Positions 56,550-64,000 of a stretch of DNA of 64,000 nucleotides are shown piece after piece (within the stretch, counting starts at the first letter, position 1; every line of letters starts with the position of its first letter). Source of the DNA: Leuconostoc mesenteroides subsp. mesenteroides (lineage in GTDB: Bacteria; Bacillota; Bacilli; Lactobacillales; Lactobacillaceae). Both the position numbers and the translations under genes were made by a program. The stretch lies in the NCBI GenBank assembly GCA_009676745.1, contig CP046062.1, positions 1,659,501 through 1,723,500 of the forward strand, written 5' to 3'. The notes beneath the pieces are model-generated. The model did not search any database. It was given only the letters and a program-made list of their open reading frames with translations, and was not told the DNA's origin.

Positions 56550-56928
56550 CAGTATCCATGTAATCCTTAATTTGTTGCACAATATTTTTTGTAAGATAAT
56601 ACTTTCGTTCTCGGTCAGCACGAACAAATGATAAAATATGTCCTTTCAACTGCCACTGTTTGATATCTTTTAAAGAAATTTTTTCATACTCTGATAATAA
56701 CACCCGCCCCAAAAAAAGATTGGGACCAGCAATGTAAACACGTCGACGAACGACCAATAGTACGCCTAATAAAATCATCACCATGATTAATAAAACTGGT
56801 AGGATTTCAAGTTTGAAACTCATTTCAGCCCAAACGACAATACTACCCATAAAAAATATACCCCACCACAACCAACTAATTATGCCCGTTGAATCTAGTG
56901 GTTGAAAAAAACCGCGTCTTGGTATCAT
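56539..56928 (-). CDS. EbsA-family membrane protein
   Basis: 129 residues: two membrane helices (about 15-37 and 43-63) and a C-terminal cytoplasmic domain (VYIAGPNLFLGRVLLSEYEKISLKDIKQWQLK...). The layout agrees with the EbsA family of lactic acid bacteria, whose enterococcal member lies next to an RNase H-like gene, as here. Function not known. AAGGG precedes the ATG. First gene of the rluD-pyrR-car-like run. Confidence 0.75.
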   Translation of the reverse strand: MIPRRGFFQPLDSTGIISWLWWGIFFMGSIVVWAEMSFKLEILPVLLIMVMILLGVLLVVRRRVYIAGPNLFLGRVLLSEYEKISLKDIKQWQLKGHILSFVRADRERKYYLTKNIVQQIKDYMDTDGK

Positions 56929-57113
56929 GTGTTGCCCTTTTCTGTAAACGTATTCAACTAATATTTTACCAGATTTCAATTAAAGGAATATAAAAAATTA
57001 CTGCTGGCGAAGTACTGTTTATTATCCTTAATGTGTGTTGCAATAGATATATATATAATATTTCAACAAAATTTGTTATACTTTCGGTATACATTTTATT
57101 AAAAGGAACCCAT

Positions 57114-57497
57114 ATGATTACACTATATGTTGATGCAGCGCGTGACGTATCTACTGGTCGTTCGTCAGCAGGCGCAGTTTTAATTATTGATAAAGTACAG
57201 AAACAACTAAAAACCGTCTTGAGAGAGACCGTTAATAATCATGAGGCTGAATTTTTGGCAGTTCTTTGGGCATTAAAGCAACTACCTAATAATAAAAATC
57301 TACACATATATAGTGATTCAAAAATTGTAACCGATGCCCTGCATAAATCTTATGCAAAACACTACCAAGGGCTTGTTGATGAAATCAACCTACAATTAAC
57401 ACCCTACCCTCTAGTTTTAATCAATTGGGTTCCAGAAAAAGAAAATCGTGGTGCTCATAATTTAGCTTTGCAAGCACTTAAAAAAGCGAACCGTTAA
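57114..57497 (+). CDS. RNase H-like protein
   Basis: 127 residues. RNase H fold: YVDAARDVSTGRSSAGAVL (first Asp), ETVNNHEAEFLAVLWALKQL (Glu), YSDSKIVTDAL (second Asp). The last carboxylate, normally in an A-D-x-L-A block, is replaced: ENRGAHNLALQA. Similar to the YpeP-type RNase HI-like proteins of Firmicutes; activity uncertain. ATG at 57114 follows AAAGGAA. Divergent from the EbsA-like gene. Confidence 0.85.
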   Translation: MITLYVDAARDVSTGRSSAGAVLIIDKVQKQLKTVLRETVNNHEAEFLAVLWALKQLPNNKNLHIYSDSKIVTDALHKSYAKHYQGLVDEINLQLTPYPLVLINWVPEKENRGAHNLALQALKKANR

Positions 57498-57514
57498 AGT
57501 TCGCTTTTTTTAAT
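57479..57514. terminator. Terminator overlapping the RNase H stop
   Basis: AAAAAGCGAAC/GTTCGCTTTTTT; also serves the convergent GNAT gene. Confidence 0.8.
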
Positions 57515-57517
57515 TGT

Positions 57518-58045
57518 TTACAATATAAGTTGGTACGCCCACCGAACGTCTTCATTTTCTTCTCCCTCATCAATATGCACAAGACCACGTTTCTCAAAAC
57601 CATTACCTGTGATAACAGCTTGCATTGGTAAGTTGCCTGGATGCGTATCAATTCGAAAATCACTTATACCGTTTTCATAGAAAAATGTCAAAATAGCAGT
57701 CATGAATCGCTGTGCCAGTTTTTGCCCTCGGTACTTATCAAGGATAGCAAATCGATGAATACCAATGTAATCTGTTTCATCATTTAGCCATTGACCGTCC
57801 TCAATCAACGTATATATTGGATCCTCACCGGCTAATATTGCTGTGTATCCCGCAACCTGATGATTCACAATTAACACGAATCCTCTTTGCAATGCTAAAT
57901 CTTCCGCAATCGTATTTCGATTAGGATATCCCGATTGCCACTGTGAAAGCCCTTGTTCCTTCAGATAATAACGGCCATTATTGATGATTGATACAATTGA
58001 TTTTATATCCTCCTCATGCGCCCGTCGCATATAAACTGATGTCAT
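57518..58045 (-). CDS. GNAT family N-acetyltransferase
   Basis: 175 residues. Motif A at HRFAILDKYRGQKLAQRFMTAIL (near residues 98-120) and DFRIDTHPGNLPMQAVITGNGFEKRG mark a GNAT enzyme of the YdfB/YkkB-like group. Substrate unknown. ATG at 58045 preceded by AAGGA. Independent gene. Confidence 0.85.
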   Translation of the reverse strand: MTSVYMRRAHEEDIKSIVSIINNGRYYLKEQGLSQWQSGYPNRNTIAEDLALQRGFVLIVNHQVAGYTAILAGEDPIYTLIEDGQWLNDETDYIGIHRFAILDKYRGQKLAQRFMTAILTFFYENGISDFRIDTHPGNLPMQAVITGNGFEKRGLVHIDEGEENEDVRWAYQLIL

Positions 58046-58103
58046 ATTCACGTCCTTATAATTAAAAATAATTTATTTTATCATAAAAATTATAATAGGA
58101 CAA

Positions 58104-59306
58104 TCATAATTTTTTTACCATTCTCTTTTCTTCACAGTAACTTTCCAAACGACTCATAGCTGTCTTTAGCATATCCAGAGATGCCGCATAACTAATTCGT
58201 ACATATCCTGCCCCACCTGGTCCAAATCCAGATCCAGGAACGACTGCCAATCGTTGTCTATCTACCAAATCATAAGCAAACTCCGCATCATTTTGATTTA
58301 AATCTACAGGTATTTTAGCAAACATATAAAATGCACCACTTGGTGTTGCCATCTCAAAACCTAGTTTTGTCATTTTTTCAACTAAATAGTCACGTCGTTG
58401 TTTATATTGCGCTTTCATCCATAATGTATCGTCCTTACTTTGAGCACTTTTAAACGCTTCAGTAGCCGCTGCCATTGCAGGATTTGAAGGTGTCATGATG
58501 ACAAAACCATGCACCATATTAATTTTCTTCATTAATGCCGCAGGACCCGCCAAAATACCGATTCGATACCCCGTCATGGCATGAGATTTTGATACGCCAT
58601 TAACAACAATTGTTTGTTCTGGTAAAATGCTGGCCATGGAAACGTGAGGTGCATCATAGCTCAATTCAGAATAAATTTCGTCCGAAATAACTAAAATGTT
58701 TGTTTCTCTTATCACATCTGCTAAATCTTTCAACTGTTCTGCTGTGTAGGTCACTCCAGTTGGATTAGAAGGATTGGTGATAATAATTGCTTTGATATGA
58801 TTTTCGGTAGCAATAATTTCGCGTAAATGATTTGGTGTTAATACAAATCCGTCTTTTGAAACGTCAATAAGCACTGGTTGTCCACCATTAATGCGTGTCA
58901 TTTCGGCATAAACTGGATAGGCAGGCGTTGGAATCAGAATCTTATCATCAGGATTCAAAATTGCTGATAACAATGTATAAAGGCCTTCTGTAGCACCGAC
59001 TGTGGTAATTATTTCTTCAGTTGGGTCAAAATTAAGCTCATATCGGTCATTTAAAAAGTCGCTAGCTGCTTGACGTAATGTGCTCTTTCCTGCTGAAACT
59101 GAATAATGTGAATCATCTGCATTAATCGCAGCTAAAGCAGCTTCTTTAATATGCTGAGGAACTGAAAAATCTGGCTCACCAATTGTTAGTTTTAGGATGT
59201 TGGGAATATTACTAACTGTTTCGTCAAATGAATGGATTGGGCTAGGCTTTACTTGACTTAAACTATCATTAAAAATGTCGACTTGTTCTAACTTTGACTT
59301 AATCAT
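58104..59306 (-). CDS. Class I/II PLP-dependent aminotransferase (PatA/AraT-like)
   Basis: 400 residues. PLP lysine in VNGVSKSHAMTGYRIGI, NPSNPTGVTY and a C-terminal AGYVRISYAAS Arg block. Starts with ILKLTIGEPDFSVPQHI, typical of PatA/aspartate or aromatic aminotransferases. Clearly paralogous to the protein at 33027-34214. Terminated separately from the upstream methyltransferase. Confidence 0.9.
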   Translation of the reverse strand: MIKSKLEQVDIFNDSLSQVKPSPIHSFDETVSNIPNILKLTIGEPDFSVPQHIKEAALAAINADDSHYSVSAGKSTLRQAASDFLNDRYELNFDPTEEIITTVGATEGLYTLLSAILNPDDKILIPTPAYPVYAEMTRINGGQPVLIDVSKDGFVLTPNHLREIIATENHIKAIIITNPSNPTGVTYTAEQLKDLADVIRETNILVISDEIYSELSYDAPHVSMASILPEQTIVVNGVSKSHAMTGYRIGILAGPAALMKKINMVHGFVIMTPSNPAMAAATEAFKSAQSKDDTLWMKAQYKQRRDYLVEKMTKLGFEMATPSGAFYMFAKIPVDLNQNDAEFAYDLVDRQRLAVVPGSGFGPGGAGYVRISYAASLDMLKTAMSRLESYCEEKRMVKKL

Positions 59307-59427
59307 ATTGAATCCTCATTTCATTGTTGTTTTATTCTAACAATGATGAACTATCTTTTCACGAAAAAATTGTACAAATAAAAAAATTGTCATTGGTCAT
59401 ATCGCACAAACAGTTACCATGAAAATA

Positions 59428-59460
59428 AAAACAAGAGATCAATGATCTCTTGTTTTTATC
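59428..59460 (-). terminator. Terminator of the THUMP methyltransferase gene
   Basis: AAAAACAAGAGATCA/TGATCTCTTGTTTTT, nearly touching the stop codon at 59456. Confidence 0.8.
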
Positions 59461-60589
59461 TAACACGCTTACCCCAGTATTGGAAGTAATCGACACGCAA
59501 TGCCCCATTATATAGTTTGCGTCGCTTTGTTGCCTTTTCACCATAGGATTGTTCAAATTCCAAGTCACTAGTTAAAATATATTTGCTCCAACTTGGTAGA
59601 TTACGATAGACCGACCCCATTTGCTCGTATAGCTCACGTGCGGCTTCGAGTTCTCCTAAACGCTCACCATAAGGCGGATTAGTCACCAGTACACCGTTAA
59701 GTTTATCTGTTGTCCAGTCTTTGGCAGCTAACTGCTTAAAAGTGATATCCTGACCAAGTCCTGCATGTTTGGCGTTTTCTCGAGCAATATCAACCATATT
59801 TTCATCAATATCAAACCCTTCAATATCAAGGGTTCGATCATAATCAGCCTGTGCTTCAGCTGCATCACGCACTTCGTCTGACAATTTTTTATCAAACCAA
59901 TCCATACGCTCGATATCAAAGTCACGAATTAATCCAGGTGCGATATTACGACCAATTAATGCTGCCTCAATCGCAATCGTTCCAGAACCAGTTGTTGGGT
60001 CAACAAATGGACGATCCGGGTGCCAATTTGTTAGCAAAACTAGTGCCGCTGCAAAGTTTTCTTTTAATGGTGCACCACCCTTATTCACACGATAGCCACG
60101 CTTAAATAGGGATTCCCCTGTTGTATCCAAGGTAACCATCACGTGATCTTTATCAATCATCACTTCAAGTTGTGCAAAATAACCGTTTTCAGGCAAACGT
60201 GTTCGAATATGATAAGCTTCTTGCAATCTATTGACGATTGCTTTTTTAGTAATAGCTTGAACATCTGGCACACTAAATAATTCAGACTTTTTTGAACGTC
60301 CTGCAACGGGAAATTCTGAATCATAATTCAAATAATCTTCCCATGGTAACGCTTTAACGCCCTCAAATAGCTGATCAAACGTTGTCGCATCAAATTCACC
60401 CACAATAATCTTAATTCGATCCGCTGTACGAAGCCAAACGTTAGTGTTCAATATATCTTTTTGTGTACCATCAAAACGTACTCGATAATTTTCGACTTGA
60501 TGTTCATAGCCTAAGCGTTCTAGCTCTTTACCAACAAGGGATTCCAAACCTGCTGCTGCTGTTGCCATTAAATGATATGTTTTTTCCAT
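59456..60589 (-). CDS. THUMP-domain 23S rRNA guanine-N2 methyltransferase (YpsC-like)
   Basis: 377 residues. N-terminal THUMP domain (1-160) for RNA binding and a Rossmann SAM-methyltransferase with VDPTTGSGTIAIEAALIGRN (motif I), DIDENMVDIARENAKHAG and the catalytic VTNPPYGERLG (NPPY). This matches the RlmL/YpsC group that methylates guanine in 23S rRNA. Divergent from the 93-residue gene. Confidence 0.92.
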   Translation of the reverse strand: MEKTYHLMATAAAGLESLVGKELERLGYEHQVENYRVRFDGTQKDILNTNVWLRTADRIKIIVGEFDATTFDQLFEGVKALPWEDYLNYDSEFPVAGRSKKSELFSVPDVQAITKKAIVNRLQEAYHIRTRLPENGYFAQLEVMIDKDHVMVTLDTTGESLFKRGYRVNKGGAPLKENFAAALVLLTNWHPDRPFVDPTTGSGTIAIEAALIGRNIAPGLIRDFDIERMDWFDKKLSDEVRDAAEAQADYDRTLDIEGFDIDENMVDIARENAKHAGLGQDITFKQLAAKDWTTDKLNGVLVTNPPYGERLGELEAARELYEQMGSVYRNLPSWSKYILTSDLEFEQSYGEKATKRRKLYNGALRVDYFQYWGKRVR

Positions 60590-60611
60590 GATTTTCCTTT
60601 ATAATTAGCGT

Positions 60612-60893
60612 ATGAGATTAACTGATTTAGAAGATTTAACACAATATATGTCACTTGATACAAAATTATTCGTGCAAACTGAGGACTTTGTTAATCCAGT
60701 GACAGCGATAAAATATGCCAATAATCGTTCTGATATTATATTGTTAGCTAATGATCAGACTAATGCCTTGACACTATCACAACTATTCGCACGTTTACGA
60801 ACACTACCGGCAAATACTGTTCTTATCACAGAAAATAACCAACCCATTTTTGGTTTTCATCTTGATAACCAGTACAATATTATTTTTAAATAG
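60612..60893 (+). CDS. Conserved-looking hypothetical protein, possibly leaderless
   Basis: 93 residues, MRLTDLEDLTQYMSLDTKLF at the start, acidic and soluble; no family that I recognise. Ends one base before the dnaD stop. There is no ribosome-binding site, but TATAAT at 60600-60605 lies seven bases before the ATG, so transcription could start at or next to the start codon. Called for its coding length in a region otherwise without a gene on either strand. Confidence 0.6.
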   Translation: MRLTDLEDLTQYMSLDTKLFVQTEDFVNPVTAIKYANNRSDIILLANDQTNALTLSQLFARLRTLPANTVLITENNQPIFGFHLDNQYNIIFK

Positions 60894-61529
60894 TTAATCA
60901 ATAATATGATTATAGGTTACACCACGTCTGCGTTGTTTGGAGACTTGTGCTTCCTGTGGTGTAGTAATATTGTCACGTTGCCAGTTGGCCAAGATTGTTT
61001 CGATATAACGCAAACTACGAGCATTATTTGCGACAGCCTCTTGAATAGCCAATAACATCATCACTGGCTCAAAGTGATCCTGATCAAACCAATGCCCGAC
61101 CGTTTGCATTTCCATGGGTGACAGCGGACGACCAAATTCTGCCTCTAATGTCTGCATTATCTCACGGCGAGCACTCTTGCCATCCGATACAATGTCTGAT
61201 CGTTGTGTCGTTTGACCATCTAATAATTTTTCATACAATGGGGTAAAATCATAAGTTTCAGTCTGAATACTGCCACCTACTACCTGCATCAAATCTCGTC
61301 TGATCAAGCTCTGCAAACGCGTAATAACAATTTTTTCGGTCGTGTGCATTACTTGAGCAATAACTGCTGGTGTGGCTTGATCTCCACGTCCTTGTATACG
61401 CTCTACCTGCATATACAATGCTAAATCATCATTATCTAGACCAACATCCTGATAATGTAACAATAAGTCATTACTTACACCAGTGTTACCAGCTTGAATA
61501 TACTGTTGTAATCTTTTTTCTAATGCCAT
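60894..61529 (-). CDS. dnaD: DNA replication protein DnaD
   Basis: 211 residues with a winged-helix N-terminal part (VIAQVMHTTEKIVITRLQSLIRRDL) and the DnaD/DnaB C-terminal domain (LSPMEMQTVGHWFDQDHFEPVMMLLAIQEAV...RYIETILANW). Primosome component. Third in the conserved aspB-asnS-dnaD order, separated from asnS by a terminator at 61546-61574. Confidence 0.93.
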   Translation of the reverse strand: MALEKRLQQYIQAGNTGVSNDLLLHYQDVGLDNDDLALYMQVERIQGRGDQATPAVIAQVMHTTEKIVITRLQSLIRRDLMQVVGGSIQTETYDFTPLYEKLLDGQTTQRSDIVSDGKSARREIMQTLEAEFGRPLSPMEMQTVGHWFDQDHFEPVMMLLAIQEAVANNARSLRYIETILANWQRDNITTPQEAQVSKQRRRGVTYNHIID

Positions 61530-61545
61530 ATTTCCTCGGTTTTAA

Positions 61546-61574
61546 AAACGTCCAAATAAATTGGACGTTTTTTC
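61546..61574 (-). terminator. asnS-dnaD intergenic terminator
   Basis: AAACGTCCAA/TTGGACGTTT around a five-base loop, with T-runs on both strands. Confidence 0.75.
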
Positions 61575-61628
61575 TTATATAAATAGTGTATCACATTCAA
61601 GTACGAATACTATGCTACAAACCTAGGA

Positions 61629-62939
61629 TTAAGGACGTAAACGGTTGGTCATTCGTGGAAATGGAATCGCTTCACGAATATGTTCCTCACCGGTTACAAA
61701 TGTTACCATACGCTCCAAGCCCAAGCCAAATCCTGAATGTGGTACTGAACCATACTTACGCAAATCAAGGTACCAAGCATACTCATCCATGTTCAACCCT
61801 AATTTTTCAATTTCATTTTTCAGGTAATCATAATCCGTATCACGTTCTGATCCACCTATGATTTCTCCATAACCTTCTGGAGCTAATAAATCAGCTGAAA
61901 CAACAATGTCATCTCGTGTTTGATGGCGCTTCATGTAGAATGGCTTAATTGCTTTTGGAAAGTTAACAATAAACACCGGTTTAGCAAAATGATTAGCCAA
62001 GAATGTTTCTTCGGGTGAACCAAAATCAACACCCCACTCCACATCAAAATTATTATCTTGTAACAATTTAACTGCATCATCATAGCTCACTCGTGGGTAT
62101 GGTAACTGCGTATATGAGCGAAGTAGATCCTTGTCACGCTTAAGAATGTCAAGTTCTTGATCATTATTCTCTAGTACCTTTGAGATTAAGAAAGCAATGT
62201 AACGTTCTTGAAGTTCCAAGCTCTCCTCTTGATCCATAAAGGCCATTTCAGGTTCAATCATCCAAAACTCCGTCAAATGGCGTCTCGTTTTAGATTTTTC
62301 TGCACGAAATGTGGGTCCAAATGTAAATACCTTACCAAACGCCATTGCGCCAGCTTCAGCATATAATTGACCAGTTTGCGACAAGAATGCTGGTTCACCA
62401 AAATAATCCGTCTCAAATAATTCAGTCGTTCCCTCTGGTGCAGATCCAGTCAGTACAGGGGCATCTAATTTCGTAAAGCCTTCTTTGTTAAAAAACTCGT
62501 ATGTTGCTGCAACAAGTGTATTACGAATTTTTAGCGTAGCAAATGGCTTCAAATGACGTAAGTACAAATGACGTTCGTCAAACAAAAATTCAGTTCCATG
62601 CTCTTTAGGTGTAATAGGATAGTCATGACTCTCACCAATTACTCTAATATCGGAAACAGCCATTTCGTAACCGAAAGATGAACGGTCATCCTCATGAATT
62701 TCACCAGTAACATAAATACTAGTTTCTTGCTTCAAACTTTTAGCAGTTTCAAACACTTCTTCTGAAACATCAGCTTTAGCAACAACCCCTTGGAAGAAGG
62801 CCGTGCCATCACGTAATTGTAGGAATGCTATCTTACCACTGCCACGCTTTTGACGGAGCCAAGCCCCTATAGTCACTGTCTTCCCAACAAAGTTTTTTGC
62901 ATCAATAATCTTAATTTTAGGTGTTTCTTCAATCATCAC
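61629..62939 (-). CDS. asnS: Asparaginyl-tRNA synthetase
   Basis: 436 residues, class II. OB fold at the N-terminus ([24 protein letters not shown]), motif 2 ([21 protein letters not shown]) and motif 3 ([13 protein letters not shown]). The E-x-E-M-A and SRTRRHL-type motif-2 loop favour asparagine over aspartate. Four bases after the aminotransferase gene. Confidence 0.96.
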   Translation of the reverse strand: MMIEETPKIKIIDAKNFVGKTVTIGAWLRQKRGSGKIAFLQLRDGTAFFQGVVAKADVSEEVFETAKSLKQETSIYVTGEIHEDDRSSFGYEMAVSDIRVIGESHDYPITPKEHGTEFLFDERHLYLRHLKPFATLKIRNTLVAATYEFFNKEGFTKLDAPVLTGSAPEGTTELFETDYFGEPAFLSQTGQLYAEAGAMAFGKVFTFGPTFRAEKSKTRRHLTEFWMIEPEMAFMDQEESLELQERYIAFLISKVLENNDQELDILKRDKDLLRSYTQLPYPRVSYDDAVKLLQDNNFDVEWGVDFGSPEETFLANHFAKPVFIVNFPKAIKPFYMKRHQTRDDIVVSADLLAPEGYGEIIGGSERDTDYDYLKNEIEKLGLNMDEYAWYLDLRKYGSVPHSGFGLGLERMVTFVTGEEHIREAIPFPRMTNRLRP

Positions 62940-62943
62940 TATA

Positions 62944-64000
62944 TTAATCTTTCGTATATTTTTTAAAGAATTGCGTTAAACGTAAAACTGCTTCATTAAG
63001 GGTATCTTGGTCTTTAGCATAGCTCAAGCGCAGATAACCTGGCATACCGAATCCTTCACCGGCCGGTAAAGCAACATGCGCTTCTTCCAAAATTTTTGTT
63101 GATAATGCAACAGTATTGCTTACGCCAACCTGCTTCATTAATTTGTCATCAACTTTTGGAAATAGATAAAAGGCACCTTGCGGCTTCACATCAACATGTA
63201 GTCCACTAATTTGATTTATTGCATCAAAAGTCACATTTAACCGTTGTTCAAACGCTTGACGCATTTTTTCAACAGTGTCTTGCTCCCCATTCAATGCCTC
63301 AATTGCTGCATATTGAGCTGCTACTGTGGGATTGGACGTCATGTGGCCCAATAGTTTATTCATTGCCGAAATAATTTCTGAACTTGCCAAAGTCCACCCT
63401 ATCCGCCATCCTGTCATTGAGTATGCTTTAGACACACCATCAACAATAATCATAGCACTGTTTTCAAGTTGTTGTAACTGTAATCCAGATGTAAATTCGG
63501 CACCATTATAAACAAGTTGACCATATATTTCGTCTAAAATAACATAAGTTCCATGTGCATTTGACCAATCTAGGATATCTTGAATCTCTTGTTTACTGTA
63601 TACTTGCCCAGTCGGATTGGTAGGGGAATTAACAATAATCAGCTTAACTGTTTCTTTGATCTTATCTAAATCTGAAACAGTTAACTTCATCGACGAGCTT
63701 TCCGAATGAATCTCTATCAGTTCACCACCAGCCAGCTTAATTTGCTCAACGTAACTGACCCACTCCGGAGCTGCAGTAACAACTGCGTCACCAGGATTCA
63801 GTAAAACTTGCATCAATACGTACAATGATAATTTTGCCCCTGTCGTTACCGAAACATTTTGCGTAGTAATACCTGATTTATATCGTTGATCTACATTTTT
63901 AACAATAGCTTGCTTTAATCCAAGTAAACCACTAGCTGGTGTATAAAAACTGGTTTTTTGTGCTTGAATTGCTTCAATTGCTGCATCAGAAATATTTTTA
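62944..64000 (-). CDS. aspB: Aspartate aminotransferase, 5' end outside window
   Basis: 352 codons are visible, beginning [14 protein letters not shown] at the window edge. PLP lysine in [29 protein letters not shown] and LRLSYAKDQ. This is the class Ib aspartate aminotransferase that precedes asnS and dnaD in many Firmicutes. It supplies aspartate or oxaloacetate; the operon links to asparaginyl-tRNA formation. Confidence 0.93.
   Translation of the reverse strand, partial: KNISDAAIEAIQAQKTSFYTPASGLLGLKQAIVKNVDQRYKSGITTQNVSVTTGAKLSLYVLMQVLLNPGDAVVTAAPEWVSYVEQIKLAGGELIEIHSESSSMKLTVSDLDKIKETVKLIIVNSPTNPTGQVYSKQEIQDILDWSNAHGTYVILDEIYGQLVYNGAEFTSGLQLQQLENSAMIIVDGVSKAYSMTGWRIGWTLASSEIISAMNKLLGHMTSNPTVAAQYAAIEALNGEQDTVEKMRQAFEQRLNVTFDAINQISGLHVDVKPQGAFYLFPKVDDKLMKQVGVSNTVALSTKILEEAHVALPAGEGFGMPGYLRLSYAKDQDTLNEAVLRLTQFFKKYTKD

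Overview
The window is a compact, low-GC (roughly 38-40% by eye) Firmicute chromosome segment. Gene content and order (aspB-asnS-dnaD, rimP-nusA-ylxR-ylxQ-infB-rbfA, hrcA-grpE-dnaK-dnaJ with CIRCE, a T-box in front of hisS-aspS, an EbsA-like gene beside an RNase H gene, Rel, plsY/parEC) point to a lactic acid bacterium, most likely Leuconostoc or a close relative. That assignment is inference from families and style. I see no insertion sequence, prophage or CRISPR array.

Layout. 1-8.2 kb: a partial YitT-family membrane gene, the T-box-controlled hisS-aspS pair, a ThrE-type amino acid exporter, a 2-hydroxyacid dehydrogenase and ilvE. 8.3-13.5 kb: tRNA-Glu, yutD/yunD, an M24 peptidase operon, rplU-rpmA behind an L21-type leader, and a TetR regulator. 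13.5-22.2 kb is the accessory-looking part: a candidate structured RNA, a SemiSWEET transporter, two related large polytopic membrane proteins, two small proteins of unknown function, a GNAT enzyme, RarD and SMR transporters, and tRNA-Arg and tRNA-Ser. 22.4-49.6 kb is mostly minus-strand housekeeping: typA, suhB-like, def, the heat-shock operon, ribF-truB, the translation/transcription operon, rpsN-rpmG, ppaC, parEC, plsY, dtd and rel. 49.9-57.5 kb: an MFS exporter facing an operon of EbsA-like gene, rluD, pyrR, carA-like, carB-like and a 100-residue unknown. 57.5-64 kb: GNAT, an aminotransferase, a THUMP methyltransferase, dnaD, asnS and a partial aspartate aminotransferase.

The most unusual item is the CarA/CarB-like pair at 51.4-55.0 kb. 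It is annotatable by homology as carbamoyl-phosphate synthetase, but CarA has lost all three glutaminase triad residues (Cys to Gly, His to Phe, Glu to Asp). CarB (833 residues instead of about 1060) has lost the ATP-binding residues of its first ATP-grasp domain and the whole second ATP-grasp and allosteric regions. Both frames are open and translationally well packed, next to pyrR and behind a perfect 12-bp hairpin. This looks like a retained pseudoenzyme complex rather than a decaying gene.

Other points worth attention: a GACAC sequence in the presumed specifier loop of the hisS-aspS T-box; a DnaJ without its zinc-finger domain inside the normal heat-shock operon; L27 with a Prp-type N-terminal extension but no prp gene between rplU and rpmA; an EIIA-Glc-like protein without histidines at the phosphorylation region; a LexA-like palindrome in front of parE; a long rel leader lacking a Shine-Dalgarno sequence; and a candidate orphan RNA at 13.67-13.83 kb. 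Start codons below were chosen by ribosome-binding sites and family alignment; several are shorter than the longest open frame.
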